Shown here one piece after another: positions 56,021-64,000 of a stretch of 64,000 bases of DNA; within the stretch, counting starts at the first letter, position 1; each line of letters starts with the position of its first letter. The translations under genes were made by a program, and so were the position numbers. The notes under the pieces were generated by a model. It saw nothing but the letters and a program-made list of their open reading frames with translations, had not been told where the DNA came from and did no database searches. This DNA comes from Fuerstiella sp. (GTDB lineage Bacteria; Planctomycetota; Planctomycetia; Planctomycetales; Planctomycetaceae): contig JABABI010000014.1 in NCBI GenBank assembly GCA_014238335.1, positions 36,948 to 100,947 on the forward strand, written 5' to 3'.

Positions 56021-56480
56021 GTTGATCGCTCCGTGATATGTCCGGTCAGGGTGTGCCTGACGTTGTGTTTCGGGCCTTATTATCGCGAACGGCGGCCGCA
56101 TAATCAAACGGCGGCCTGGTCACGGATTGTGTGTCGGACTGGTGGATGGCAGGTGCCGGACTGAATGTGCGGCGAACGCCCCCGAGGGGGACCCGCCGCT
56201 CGCACGCGTCTCCAGACAACAGCCTGTACGACTGCGGTTCGCATCGGAATCTCAGGAAAACCGCTGAATGCGCAACTGTACAGCGCCTCAGGCAGGCACC
56301 TGTTCGTTCGTGCAGGTTTGTGAAATCCGGGAAATGGAAGAAAAACATAGACTACGTCGGCCCGCAGATCACTCGATGGGATGGTATATGTGCGTGTTGA
56401 CAGCCCGTAGCATTCGTCTGGGGCATGTGTGCGAGAATGTCATCCTGCGTCAGGAAAAAATTGAGTTCGGAGTTAGCATC
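56021..56480. promoter_or_regulatory. Divergent region between dnaE and DUF1559 genes
   Basis: 460 bases containing both promoters. A short palindrome CCCCCGAGGGGG (56179-56190) is present. The plus-strand frame is open upstream of the DUF1559 start, but only the part from 56481 makes sense as a DUF1559 protein. Confidence 0.4.
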
Positions 56481-57266
56481 GTGAAGGAAAATCCTTATTC
56501 CAGCCCGGGTGACGTGAACGCCGCGAATCAATCGTACCGTGGAATTGGAGTTACGTTGTTGAAGGTGTTCCTGGGAGGCTGCATCGTTGTGCTGCTGATC
56601 GTTCTGTTTGTGCCGGTAAGACGCAATGCGCGTGGAGCCGCGTATCGAACGCATTGCAGAAACAACCTCAAGCACATCGCGCTGGCATTGAGCAATTATG
56701 AGGATGCAAATGGGGCATTGCCTCCTCTTTACACGGTTGACGCAAACGGCAGGCGATTGCATAGCTGGAGAACGCTGGTCCTGCCATTTCTTGATCGGAA
56801 AGAACTGTACGACACGATCGATCTTTCGAAGTCGTGGGACGATCCATCGAATGCGGCGGCATACGAAACCAGTCTGGACATATTTCGTTGCCGCTCCTCC
56901 GGCATTCCACCGAATCACACCACTTACCTTGGGGTTGCCGGGGAAGACGGAGTTTTTCGTCCGACGGAAACCACATATTATTCTGAGGTCGCAGAAGGGG
57001 ATTCAGGAACGCTTATGGTGATTGAAGTGTCGCCCGATGATTCGATTCACTGGATGGCCCCACAGGATCAGGCTGGGCAGTTCGTGCGGGATTTTGGACC
57101 GAATACAGAACTGGCCCATGAGAACGGTACGCAAGCGGCCTTCAGCGACGGTTCCGTTCGATTTCTGAGTGAACGAACGTCAGACGAAGAGCGTCTTGCG
57201 ATGACCTCCAACTCACACGACCTGGCAACTTCTGATACAAAGGAGGCTGACGGTACTCTGGACTGA
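56481..57266 (+). CDS. DUF1559 pilin-like protein with H-X9-DG tail
   Basis: 261-residue type II secretion pseudopilin-like protein of the planctomycete DUF1559 family. A membrane segment (about residues 26-46, LLKVFLGGCIVVLLIVLFVP) is followed by the AYRTHCRNNLKHIALALSNY region and SLSWRTLVLPFL-like HSWRTLVLPFLDRKELYDTI. The end has HENGTQAAFSDGSVRFLSE, matching the H-X9-DG motif. Start is GTG 56481 with GGAG about 10 bases upstream; ATGs at 56280-56390 would add a spurious tail. The usual prepilin peptidase motif at the N-terminus is missing: the membrane segment is not preceded by a GFTLxE motif. It may be an atypical, shorter member with one residual SNYEDANGALPP motif. Confidence 0.82.
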   Translation: MKENPYSSPGDVNAANQSYRGIGVTLLKVFLGGCIVVLLIVLFVPVRRNARGAAYRTHCRNNLKHIALALSNYEDANGALPPLYTVDANGRRLHSWRTLVLPFLDRKELYDTIDLSKSWDDPSNAAAYETSLDIFRCRSSGIPPNHTTYLGVAGEDGVFRPTETTYYSEVAEGDSGTLMVIEVSPDDSIHWMAPQDQAGQFVRDFGPNTELAHENGTQAAFSDGSVRFLSERTSDEERLAMTSNSHDLATSDTKEADGTLD

Positions 57267-57281
57267 TCGATCGTTCAGGCC

Positions 57282-57977
57282 TTAAAGTGAACGCCGATTA
57301 CAGTTACGGGCCCGTAGTTGAATCAGTTCAAATACTCCGAGCGGCAGTAGCCAGCTTGTCCACGAGGCCGTTTGGTAGGCCCACTCGCCTTCAACTGCAG
57401 CGACAGTCGCCAGGCCTCCCATTATTCGCAGCACAACTGCCGAACACAGCAGCAGATAGCAGCGCCACATCCACTGACGATGCTCGGCGAACCGTCCGTT
57501 CACGGCGGATCTCCAGCCAAACGAAACGCAAATGCCGGTCGCAATGGCGAGAGATGCGAAGCCGAGACCTGCGATAACGCCCGTTTCTGCGTGAAACGCC
57601 ATCCAGAGGCCGCTGGGAGCGACCAGCAGCAGTATAGACGCGGCCTGAATTCGCCCCAGATAACGATGCTTATTCGGATACCGTTGTCGAAAGTTCTTGT
57701 TCAGCAGAATCAGCCCGATGAACAGCGAGCAGGGGCCGGAAAAAATGTGCGAGTAGAACGCCCATTGATAACTGCCTGAGAAGTAGTCCTCCCGGCCTTG
57801 CAGAAAAACGGATTCGAAATTTGGTGGCAGGTAGCCGCGATAGCTCAACAGCACTCCAGCGATGACTTTGAGTATCACTGCGCATGCCAACACAGTGAGA
57901 ATCTGCTGCAGCCTTGTCGCGCGGATCTTCTGCATGTCACCAACAGGACGTCTGTTCCGGAAAGGAGAGCCCCCCAT
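57282..57977 (-). CDS. DUF2306 membrane protein
   Basis: Up to 231-residue membrane protein with about six hydrophobic segments. The DUF2306 pattern HIFSGPCSLFIGLILL (about 81-96) and RQRYPNKHRYLGRI followed by ASILLLVAPSGLWMAFHAETG are clear. Two His (in HRYLGR and HRQWMWR) are conserved in this family, and could bind heme, though this is not established. Start could be 57977 or ATG 57935 (MQKIRATRL). Convergent with the DUF1559 gene, stops 15 bases apart. Function unknown. Confidence 0.8.
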   Translation of the reverse strand: MGGSPFRNRRPVGDMQKIRATRLQQILTVLACAVILKVIAGVLLSYRGYLPPNFESVFLQGREDYFSGSYQWAFYSHIFSGPCSLFIGLILLNKNFRQRYPNKHRYLGRIQAASILLLVAPSGLWMAFHAETGVIAGLGFASLAIATGICVSFGWRSAVNGRFAEHRQWMWRCYLLLCSAVVLRIMGGLATVAAVEGEWAYQTASWTSWLLPLGVFELIQLRARNCNRRSL

Positions 57978-58075
57978 TAAAGCCGCCCTGCAGCATTAAG
58001 CAAGGTCACGTTAAACTGGCGATGACTGAACCGGTTGACAAACCATCACGAATGGACTCAGGCGTCGGCAAGCAG

Positions 58076-58678
58076 TCAACTGAGTGAACGAAGCAGAGCG
58101 GTCGCCATTCGCTTCGTTTCTGCTGCGTCGAGCGCGCCATCACCGTCAGCATCAAACGTCATACTACGGGTCACAAAGCTTTCGACCATTTCCGCAACTG
58201 ACGGAGATGTGGTCGGGGATTTCGATTTTCCCTGGCTACCACGCGATACTGATGACGTTCCGTTCTGTTGGTCCTGGCGTTGCCTTAGTTCCTTAACGAT
58301 CGCGGTCGCAATCTGAGTCAGTTCTTTGCGATCCAGTCGACGGTTCCTGTCGCGATCGAATCGTCCGGCCGCCTTCACAAACTGATCGGAACCGGGTTGA
58401 CTGCGCCGACGGGTGTTGTTCGCCGCTCCTGCGGGACCAACACTGCCTCCGTTCTGGAAAGAAAAATTCTGCACGCCGATTAGCTGACTTGTGCCTGTGG
58501 AAATGCCAAGTCTGACCCCCGTTCTGCCGCGCGTCACAAATCCGCCGATTTGCAAGCCACCGCCCATTACAACGCCGTCTTGCTGAGTGACTCCAAAACT
58601 AATCTGCGCTCCCGCTTGATCTGCCAACAAACTCAGAACGATGGTGGCCGTGACAATCTGAAAACTCTGTTGGGTCAT
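58076..58678 (-). CDS. Exported EF-hand protein (two EF loops)
   Basis: 200-residue exported protein. Signal peptide 1-24 (MTQQSFQIVTATIVLSLLAD, cleaved near AGA). Gly-rich central region (25-100), then EF-hand loops DRDRNRRLDRKE (about 109-120) and DADGDGALDAAE (about 176-187). AAAGGAG upstream of ATG 58678 is a strong ribosome binding site. The second loop has the canonical D-x-D-x-D-G spacing; the first has Asn and Arg at positions 5-6, so Ca binding there is weaker. Function unknown; many planctomycete envelope proteins carry such loops. Confidence 0.78.
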   Translation of the reverse strand: MTQQSFQIVTATIVLSLLADQAGAQISFGVTQQDGVVMGGGLQIGGFVTRGRTGVRLGISTGTSQLIGVQNFSFQNGGSVGPAGAANNTRRRSQPGSDQFVKAAGRFDRDRNRRLDRKELTQIATAIVKELRQRQDQQNGTSSVSRGSQGKSKSPTTSPSVAEMVESFVTRSMTFDADGDGALDAAETKRMATALLRSLS

Positions 58679-59134
58679 CGAATGACTCCTTTTCCCTGGT
58701 CCCGGAAGTTGGTCGTATGCTTGAGTGTTGACTCGTTCGGAAGAGAAACTCTTACACTTCGATCAAACGCTGTTGGCGCACGTTTTTCCAGTGAAATCCT
58801 GCACGGACGGGCACATTAGTCGAAGTTGCACGTCACCATATTGCCCGTACTGCCGTAGCCTCCCAGAGTGCGGCAATGACGTCGTGTCCTGCGACTGTGG
58901 CCATCCCCAATGACATAGGGGACGAACTGAGGTTTTACGGCATCTATTCTGACTCAACGCCAGAGCTAATCCTGCCGAAATACAGTCTCAGCTGTAGTTG
59001 CCACCGGACGAACCGCGCCACCTGCCGATATAGACGAGGGTGGTCCGCAGTGGCTGGCCGCTCCAGTGTTCGAACCCGCAGGTTTGTGCAACACGTTGGG
59101 CGGCAGCGGCAATGTTTCCCGAAAGATTTCAGGC
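58679..59134. promoter_or_regulatory. Divergent region between EF-hand and sulfotransferase genes
   Basis: 456 bases, no convincing gene or RNA. Both promoters should be here. The sulfotransferase start could lie as early as GTG 59066, which would shorten this gap. Confidence 0.35.
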
Positions 59135-60304
59135 ATGACTCGATCGAAACAGCAGATCCGTCCCGTCAACAGATCACAGGGTGGCCTGATGCTCTGGCAC
59201 GGAATGAATATTTCGGGGCTATCACGTCTGGTGCGTTCTCGTCCATCGATGCACTGGAGTCGTCTGCATAAGCTGATGGCGCTTCCGCCCATGGCGATCT
59301 ATAACTCGGGCATGGGGGCTTTGGAGTCCATGCTGTATGGCCGAGCCGTCGCGGAGACGGAATTGGTTGAGCCACCACTCTTCGTACTTGGATTCTGGCG
59401 AAGTGGCACGACCCTGTTACAGAATCTGCTCAGTCACGATCCTCAGTTCGGACATCTGGGACTGTATCAGGCATTGTTTCCATGGCACTTTCTGCTGACA
59501 GAAACAGCGACCAAAAAGCTGACGGCACCGTTCGTCCCGCGGGCCAGACCCATGGACAACATGGAAGTGTCCTGGGACGCACCTCAGGAAGATGACATTG
59601 CCACGGCCGTTATGAGTCAGGTGTCGCCATACATGTTTTTGTCCAGGCCACACGATCTGCGGTACTTCTGGAAGGCCCTGGACTTTGAAAACCTGGACGC
59701 TGCGGAACTGGAACGTTACGAGTCGTGCCTCATGCTGCTGCTGAAGAAGATGACATACAAGTCACAGAAGCGGATCATGCTGAAGTCGCCTTTTCATACG
59801 TATCACGTGAAGAATCTCGTGAAGATGTTCCCCGATGCGCGGTTTCTGTATATCCACCGCGACCCGTACCACGTCGTGCGTTCGGCGTGCCATCTGCGGC
59901 GTCGAATGATTGAAGAAAACACGCTGGGACGGCCCGAATTCTGTAATGTGGAAAATGAGATTATTGACACCTATCGATTCGGACTTGAACGCTATGAACA
60001 GGATCGTCATCTGATTCCTGAGGGGAATTTGCACGAGATCAGCTTTGAGAAGCTGGAGGTCGAACCTATTGCCGAACTTGGCAATGCATACGGTTCGCTG
60101 GGACTGAACGGCTTTGGCGACCTGGAACAGGCATTGCTTCCGACGTTGTTTTCGTTGCGAAGCTATCAGAAGAACCAGTTCAACGACGATCCGGCGCTTG
60201 TGCGGCGGGTATACAAAGAATTGCGACCGGCCTACGAACGCTTCGGCTACTCCGCTCCGGACCTCGACTCCTTGCCACTCCGCGGGGAATCTGGTGCCGC
60301 CTGA
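59135..60304 (+). CDS. PAPS-dependent sulfotransferase family protein
   Basis: 389-residue cytosolic sulfotransferase. The 5'-phosphosulfate-binding loop is FVLGFWRSGTTLLQNLL (83-99) and the 3'-phosphate-binding strand is FLYIHRDPYHVVRSA (237-251). LKSPFHTYHVKNLVKMFPDA lies between them as in the sulfotransferase 3 family. Start ATG 59135 is assumed; ATG 59189 and GTG 59066 are alternatives. Substrate unknown; the enzyme transfers sulfate from PAPS to a sugar, lipid or other hydroxyl. Presence of three sulfatases in the same window suggests both making and breaking of sulfate esters. Confidence 0.88.
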   Translation: MTRSKQQIRPVNRSQGGLMLWHGMNISGLSRLVRSRPSMHWSRLHKLMALPPMAIYNSGMGALESMLYGRAVAETELVEPPLFVLGFWRSGTTLLQNLLSHDPQFGHLGLYQALFPWHFLLTETATKKLTAPFVPRARPMDNMEVSWDAPQEDDIATAVMSQVSPYMFLSRPHDLRYFWKALDFENLDAAELERYESCLMLLLKKMTYKSQKRIMLKSPFHTYHVKNLVKMFPDARFLYIHRDPYHVVRSACHLRRRMIEENTLGRPEFCNVENEIIDTYRFGLERYEQDRHLIPEGNLHEISFEKLEVEPIAELGNAYGSLGLNGFGDLEQALLPTLFSLRSYQKNQFNDDPALVRRVYKELRPAYERFGYSAPDLDSLPLRGESGAA

Positions 60305-60463
60305 TTCGATTTCCGGGAGGGGAGTTGAACCGTATCGACACGACGCAGGCGGAATGCGGAAGACTTGAATAGCTCATTGCCCGATGTGTGACCGAAACTG
60401 GCGGCACGGACTCGTTTTGTGGCCGAGGAGCGTTCGGACAAAGGACATGGATTCATTCTGTCG

Positions 60464-61450
60464 CTACCGCTTCTTTTTGTCGCGGCCTTCTTCCTTCTGC
60501 CGTGCAAACACTTCCTGAGCTTCCATCCACCGGTCTGTGAATTCCTGCTGCGACATGGCTTCCACACGAATTCCGGCCTTTTCGAACATTGGAATAATAC
60601 GTTTGGTTTTTTCATCGCGTTGAAGTTCTTCCATCGTAATCCTGCCGTCTTTGTTCACGTCGATATACGGGAATGCCTTCGTGCTGGCAAAGTCCGTGTG
60701 CTTTTCTCTCTCCTTTTCCGACAGGTGTGACTTGCTGTTTCTCTCGTCCGTGCGTTTGGTGGTCGACGTGGCCAGCGGACCGCCGATGATGGTCACGCGA
60801 GGTCGTTCGAAAGAAGCAGGCTTCGGAGTTCCACTGGCTGACACGTTGTCGTAGAGCATAAGTTCTCTGGGTGTCAGCACACCATCAACATCCATGTCGA
60901 TTTCATCAAACTGGTGCAGGCTCTCACGTCGTGCTGTAATCCATTCGTACAGTCCTACCTGGCCATCATAATCTGTGTCGAGTTCGCTGTATTTGGGCGG
61001 CAGATCTACGGTGAGTCGGTCTTTCTGCCGTGGACGAAACGGCGCAGGTGGCCTGTACTGAGATCTGTTTCCGGGCGAACGCTCGTCAGGACGCTCTTCT
61101 GAAGGACGACGGCCTTCCTCTCGGCTGCGTTCGAATTGCTGTCGCATGCTTTGGGTGAATTCTTCCACTGACAGTCCAGGCTTGAGTTTGACTCCCCGGG
61201 ATTGCATGGCCTGACGAAAGCCTTCCGGAATATCATTCAGTTCGTTCTGATCGATGCGCCCGTCACCGTTCTGGTCCAGTCGACTGCCAAAGCCACCGGG
61301 CGGACCGCCACGGTCTTCGCCGACGCGTCTGTCAAACTGCCCACGGTCACCGCCATCTCTCCCTCTGTCGCGGCCGGTCGATTGCGGATATACATCGGGC
61401 AGGCAAATGGAGTTCAGAATAAACAGGGTCAGAATGGAGGCGAGTCTCAT
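60464..61450 (-). CDS. Exported protein with four EF-hand loops
   Basis: 328-residue exported protein with signal peptide (1-22, MRLASILTLFILNSICLPDV). EF loops: DQNGDGRIDQNE (about 58-69), DTDYDGQVGLYE (about 157-168), DMDVDGVLTPRE (about 180-191) and DVNKDGRITMEE (about 267-278). Between the first and second lie Arg/Gly/Pro-rich stretches. The end is basic (KEEGRDKKKR). The loops fit Ca binding; the role is unknown. Convergent with the sulfotransferase gene. Confidence 0.85.
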   Translation of the reverse strand: MRLASILTLFILNSICLPDVYPQSTGRDRGRDGGDRGQFDRRVGEDRGGPPGGFGSRLDQNGDGRIDQNELNDIPEGFRQAMQSRGVKLKPGLSVEEFTQSMRQQFERSREEGRRPSEERPDERSPGNRSQYRPPAPFRPRQKDRLTVDLPPKYSELDTDYDGQVGLYEWITARRESLHQFDEIDMDVDGVLTPRELMLYDNVSASGTPKPASFERPRVTIIGGPLATSTTKRTDERNSKSHLSEKEREKHTDFASTKAFPYIDVNKDGRITMEELQRDEKTKRIIPMFEKAGIRVEAMSQQEFTDRWMEAQEVFARQKEEGRDKKKR

Positions 61451-61859
61451 TGAATTATCCAGGACCAGGACCAGGATCGTGGGACGGCTGTTTGGGCCGG
61501 GCGGGACCCCTTAGAACCGGCGATGTGTCAGACGATGTCATTACTGCAGAACGTCACTGTTCTACAGAATGTTAAGGGGGCACCGTATAGAATCAACAGA
61601 AAAGCTCAGGACTGAGTGCTGTCCAGGCAAAGGCGTGCGAACATTGCCTGTTTTGGGTTTCAGGAAAGTCGTCGCACAGGAATTGACCGTCCTGAAGCGG
61701 GAAGGAACTCTGGGAAGGCAGCGACGCAGATTTCCAGGTATCCGGTCGGGAAAACAAAAAAGGTGACGGGCCATTACGGCTCGTCACCCTTTCAGATCAC
61801 GTTGATTCCTGAATCCGGAAAAAGTTCTGTTCGTCCGGATGTCCGGCAGAATCCGTTTC
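61451..61859. other. Gap between RRM and EF-hand genes, contains a terminator
   Basis: 409 bases with a clear terminator at its right side (listed separately) and the EF-hand gene's promoter on its left. No gene was seen. Confidence 0.4.
61751..61790 (-). terminator. Rho-independent terminator of the RRM gene
   Basis: On the minus strand, GGTGACG (61782-61788) pairs with CGTCACC (61762-61768), extended by A-G-C-C/G-G-C-C pairs around a TAATG loop, and is followed by a T-rich run (61751-61761, TTTTTTGTTTT). It starts about 70 bases after the RRM stop codon. Confidence 0.85.
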
Positions 61860-62204
61860 TTAGTAGCGTCCGCCGCCACCACCACCGCCACCACCGTAAC
61901 CGCCACCGCCACCGCCACCGCCGTAGCCGCCTCGGCCACCGCCGCCGCCGCCGCCACGATCTTCGCGTGGACGAGCCTCATTCACAACGATCTGACGACC
62001 ATCGAGATCAGCACCGTTCAACGCTTCGATGGCTTCGTCACCACCAGATTCCATTTCCACGAAGCCAAATCCCTTGGATCGTCCGGTTTCCCGATCGCTG
62101 ATCACCTTGGCCGAAGTTACAACACCGAATTCCGCAAACGCCTGTTCCAGGCCTTCGGACGTGGTTCCCCATGCGAGGCTACCAACAAAAATGTTCTTAC
62201 TCAT
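61860..62204 (-). CDS. Glycine-rich RNA-binding protein with one RRM
   Basis: 114-residue cytosolic RNA-binding protein. RRM with RNP2 IFVGSL (5-10) and RNP1 KGFGFVEM (44-51), the typical aromatic residues included; the tail from residue 84 is almost only Gly, with a few Tyr and Arg. It closely resembles cyanobacterial and plant glycine-rich RNA-binding proteins. It may act as an RNA chaperone under cold or stress. A GC-rich hairpin GCTGCC/GGCAGC (62248-62263) lies 44 bases upstream. The terminator downstream is strong, so the gene forms its own transcription unit. Confidence 0.92.
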   Translation of the reverse strand: MSKNIFVGSLAWGTTSEGLEQAFAEFGVVTSAKVISDRETGRSKGFGFVEMESGGDEAIEALNGADLDGRQIVVNEARPREDRGGGGGGGRGGYGGGGGGGGYGGGGGGGGGRY

Positions 62205-62602
62205 TCACAAAACCCTTGAGCTTTTCAGCTACCAAAACATGTGTGTTGCTGCCACACGGCAGCCTCAAAACGCTGAATTTGAAAACCCAAATTCCATCCG
62301 AATTTCCATCAAAAAGATGTATGCTGCAGGAGAACTCAAGAGCGGACCAAACTGTCTTCAAGAATACTAGAACCCACACCAAATGGTTCGAACGGCTCAA
62401 AACAGAGCCTGCATCAAACTCAGACACGCTGACGCTACCCGCACGGGGGCGTAATAGCAACACCACCTGACCATCTGGGCGCGAAAGGTACCCATAAATC
62501 TGCGTTGTGATGCCGATCGCCCATTCGCCGTGGCCGGCATATGACCGCACTGTTGCTCAACGCAGAACTCCGAGACAGGCTCTGAGCGACTGGCGCTGGA
62601 GG
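62205..62602 (-). promoter_or_regulatory. Leader region of the RRM gene
   Basis: 398 bases between the isomerase-like gene end and the RRM start. Hairpin GCTGCC(ACAC)GGCAGC at 62248-62263 is perfect with a tetraloop. Promoter not located. A long 5' leader is expected for such genes. Confidence 0.4.
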
Positions 62603-63616
62603 TTAGGCAGGGCGCCGCACATCGGCTTCCACGAATGCTTTCGCCAATGAGCGGTAGCAGGCTTCTGCGGCCGCCACTGGGGCGTAGCCCGGCTTATTCC
62701 AGACCATGCTGCTGACCTCGCAACTGATGTCGCCTCTGTAGCCACCGTCAAATAGGAGCTTCAGCAGCTTTGCGTATGGTATTGTGCCTGCCTGTCCGGG
62801 CAGTTTAAACACGATTCGATTGCCTTCCTTCACGGCGTCCTTTACGGCGACGTGAGCCAAATACGGCAAAGCGGTTCTTACTGTGTCTGCCAGCAACATA
62901 TCCCGATAAGCGTAGTGGCTGTAGTCGTAAACGATACGAAGGTACCTGGATTGTCCAAGCTGCTCGATCAGCCAGACGGCCTCTTCAGGACGGGACACCA
63001 CTCCGCCTCGGTGTGGTTTGATGGCCAGTACCGTCTTGTGTGCCGTTGCGAGATCGAGCCAGTCGCCCACTCGATCACGCAGCAGTTCGCGTTTTTTCTC
63101 CCACTGTCCACCACCGAGCACTGTCTGCACCAGCGGCCGTTGCGCTGGACAGAGGTCTGCGGCAAGTTCAAAAACGCCGGCAAGACGAGTGCGCTGCGCG
63201 GCGTGCTGTGTGTCCTTTTCACTGGGCGTGATGTGCTCCATTAATGAGGTCAGCCGCAACCCGGAGTCCGCCAATTGGGTTTTTATCGTCTGACGCCGTT
63301 CCACAGTCATGTTACCGGGCGCCGCGTCCCAGTCGGGCCAGACCGTGATTTCCGCCGAATCGAATCCGATGCGAGCGATGTGACTGATGGCTGACTCGGT
63401 TGTCAGAGTTTTCATGCCATACGTACTGAAGCCGAGCAGCAGATGGTCGTTTTCTGAATCCTGCAATTGCGGGCAGGCGCCGGCTGATGCACCGGTCAGA
63501 CACCTCAGGCCGACCAGGCTTGACATTCCGAATCGCAGGACATTGCGGCGGGTCTGAAGTTCGTCCGTGGCGGACGGATTCCGGGCGGGGCGACTCATGG
63601 TCGTGTTGTGCTGCAT
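62603..63616 (-). CDS. Tat-exported sugar phosphate isomerase/epimerase-like protein
   Basis: 337-residue TIM-barrel protein with Tat signal (TRRNVLRFGMSSLVGLRCL). Barrel strands HLLLGFSTYGMKTL, DSAEITVWPDW, AGVFELAADLC, VLAIKPHRGG and IVYDYSHYAY are recognisable; metal or substrate residues E and H sit in the second half. It resembles the 8280-9218 product in fold but is a different subfamily. Start ATG 63614-63616 overlaps the upstream PTS EIIA end by 22 bases; ATG 63598 is the other choice. The reaction is unknown. Confidence 0.85.
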   Translation of the reverse strand: MQHNTTMSRPARNPSATDELQTRRNVLRFGMSSLVGLRCLTGASAGACPQLQDSENDHLLLGFSTYGMKTLTTESAISHIARIGFDSAEITVWPDWDAAPGNMTVERRQTIKTQLADSGLRLTSLMEHITPSEKDTQHAAQRTRLAGVFELAADLCPAQRPLVQTVLGGGQWEKKRELLRDRVGDWLDLATAHKTVLAIKPHRGGVVSRPEEAVWLIEQLGQSRYLRIVYDYSHYAYRDMLLADTVRTALPYLAHVAVKDAVKEGNRIVFKLPGQAGTIPYAKLLKLLFDGGYRGDISCEVSSMVWNKPGYAPVAAAEACYRSLAKAFVEADVRRPA

Positions 63617-64000
63617 CTGTTTGCGACCTCCAAATTGACCGTTGGGCCCGACTGTTCCACGTCTTCCAGGTAATAGTTCCAGTCTTCGAACTGTTGATCC
63701 AGGTGCAGCAGTCCGTCGGCATGCGCCGGCGACTCGATATGGTAGAGTTGCTGTTGAATGGACCGGTCTCGTCCGATGGATGCGGCTAGAGTCTGCAGAT
63801 CTTCCAGGTGACGTTCGGACAACGATGTTGGCGTAATGATCATTACCATGCAGTGTACGGGCCGGTGACCCGGCGTTGCCAGCGAAAGCCCACTGCGATT
63901 GATCCCCATAGCCAATGATTTTTTGGCCAACGTCCAGACGAGCGTGTGGGAGTGCGAGGCCTTCACCAACGCATGTTGAGGACATCCGCTCGCCGTCCAT
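63595..64000 (-). pseudogene. PTS EIIA (fructose/nitrogen type) domain, frameshifted, partial at window edge
   Basis: In one frame the first part reads TCVGEGLALPHARLDVGQK, the active-site His motif of PTS EIIA type 2 proteins. In the +1 frame it continues SLAMGINRSGLSLATPGHRP, then VHCMVMIITPTSLSERHLED and the helical end. The switch coincides with a run of six A (T63919-63924 on the plus strand); five A would restore one frame. It may be a true frameshift, a programmed one or a sequencing error. The reading frame runs off the window, so only about 135 residues are visible. PtsN-like EIIA proteins regulate potassium and nitrogen metabolism; this one may be coupled to the isomerase-like gene it overlaps. 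Confidence 0.75.

Noticed and set aside
61860..61960. GCC/CCG-rich repeats on the plus strand
   Set aside because: These are the codons of the Gly-rich tail of the RRM protein, not a separate repeat element or CRISPR array.
1..64000. tRNA, rRNA, IS elements, CRISPR arrays
   Set aside because: Searched by eye for tRNA T-arms, transposase motifs and regularly spaced repeats; none was convincing. A computational scan would be decisive.

Overview
The window reads as a chromosomal segment of a planctomycete (Planctomycetota, most likely Planctomycetaceae in the broad sense). Support comes from three formylglycine sulfatases, a PVC-type cytochrome with a C-terminal CxxCH, a DUF1501 secreted protein, a DUF1559 pilin-like protein with the H-X9-DG tail, an exported DPP-IV-like peptidase, EF-hand exported proteins, and a flagellar operon in a lineage with motile swarmer cells. 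A marine Fuerstiella/Gimesia-like source is a guess. No rRNA, tRNA, IS element, prophage or CRISPR array was seen, so the segment looks like ordinary core plus lineage-specific chromosome.

Layout. 1-3.2 kb, minus strand: the 5' part of aceE, then a cold-adaptation-like group (cold-shock protein, a 60-aa basic protein, RhlE-type DEAD-box helicase). 3.9-10.5 kb, plus strand: PhoD-type phosphatase, a large Ski2-like helicase, a Tat-exported TIM-barrel isomerase-like protein, an MFS transporter. 10.8-20.3 kb, plus strand: rod/ring/hook-junction flagellar operon flgF-flgG-flgA-flgH-flgI-flgJ(N)-flgN-like-flgK-flgL, ending with a half-size HDOD-like protein. 20.5-25.4 kb: sulfatase, then sodium:solute symporter plus SDR oxidoreductase. 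25.5-31 kb, minus strand: LRR membrane protein, rpsD with a clear terminator and a structured leader, then membrane protein-polX-ktrA, and a lipoprotein. 31.4-33.7 kb: methyltransferase-like protein and a TPR lipoprotein. 33.7-43.3 kb: a sulfatase-HEAT fusion diverging from an S9 peptidase, a PVC cytochrome and a third sulfatase. 43.5-50.5 kb: glnA, a PilZ-like protein, DUF1501, and a DUF11-repeat exported protein. 50.6-58.7 kb: TPR-PhoD phosphatase, dnaE, DUF1559 protein, DUF2306 membrane protein, EF-hand protein. 59.1-64 kb: sulfotransferase, four-EF-hand protein, glycine-rich RRM protein with a terminator, and a Tat-exported isomerase-like protein downstream of a frameshifted PTS EIIA domain that runs off the window.

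How the genes fit together. The flagellar genes encode an ordered sub-assembly: rod FlgF/FlgG, P-ring chaperone FlgA, L-ring FlgH, P-ring FlgI, rod-binding FlgJ domain, chaperone, and junction proteins FlgK/FlgL. The sulfatases, sulfotransferase, symporter, SDR and exported isomerase-like proteins fit turnover of sulfated polysaccharide, although their substrates cannot be read from sequence. Items I would look at first are the structured rpsD leader, the HDOD half-domain in the flagellar operon, the single-base frameshift in the PTS EIIA domain, the degenerate PilZ-like protein beside glnA, and the long C-terminal extension on the DUF1501 protein.
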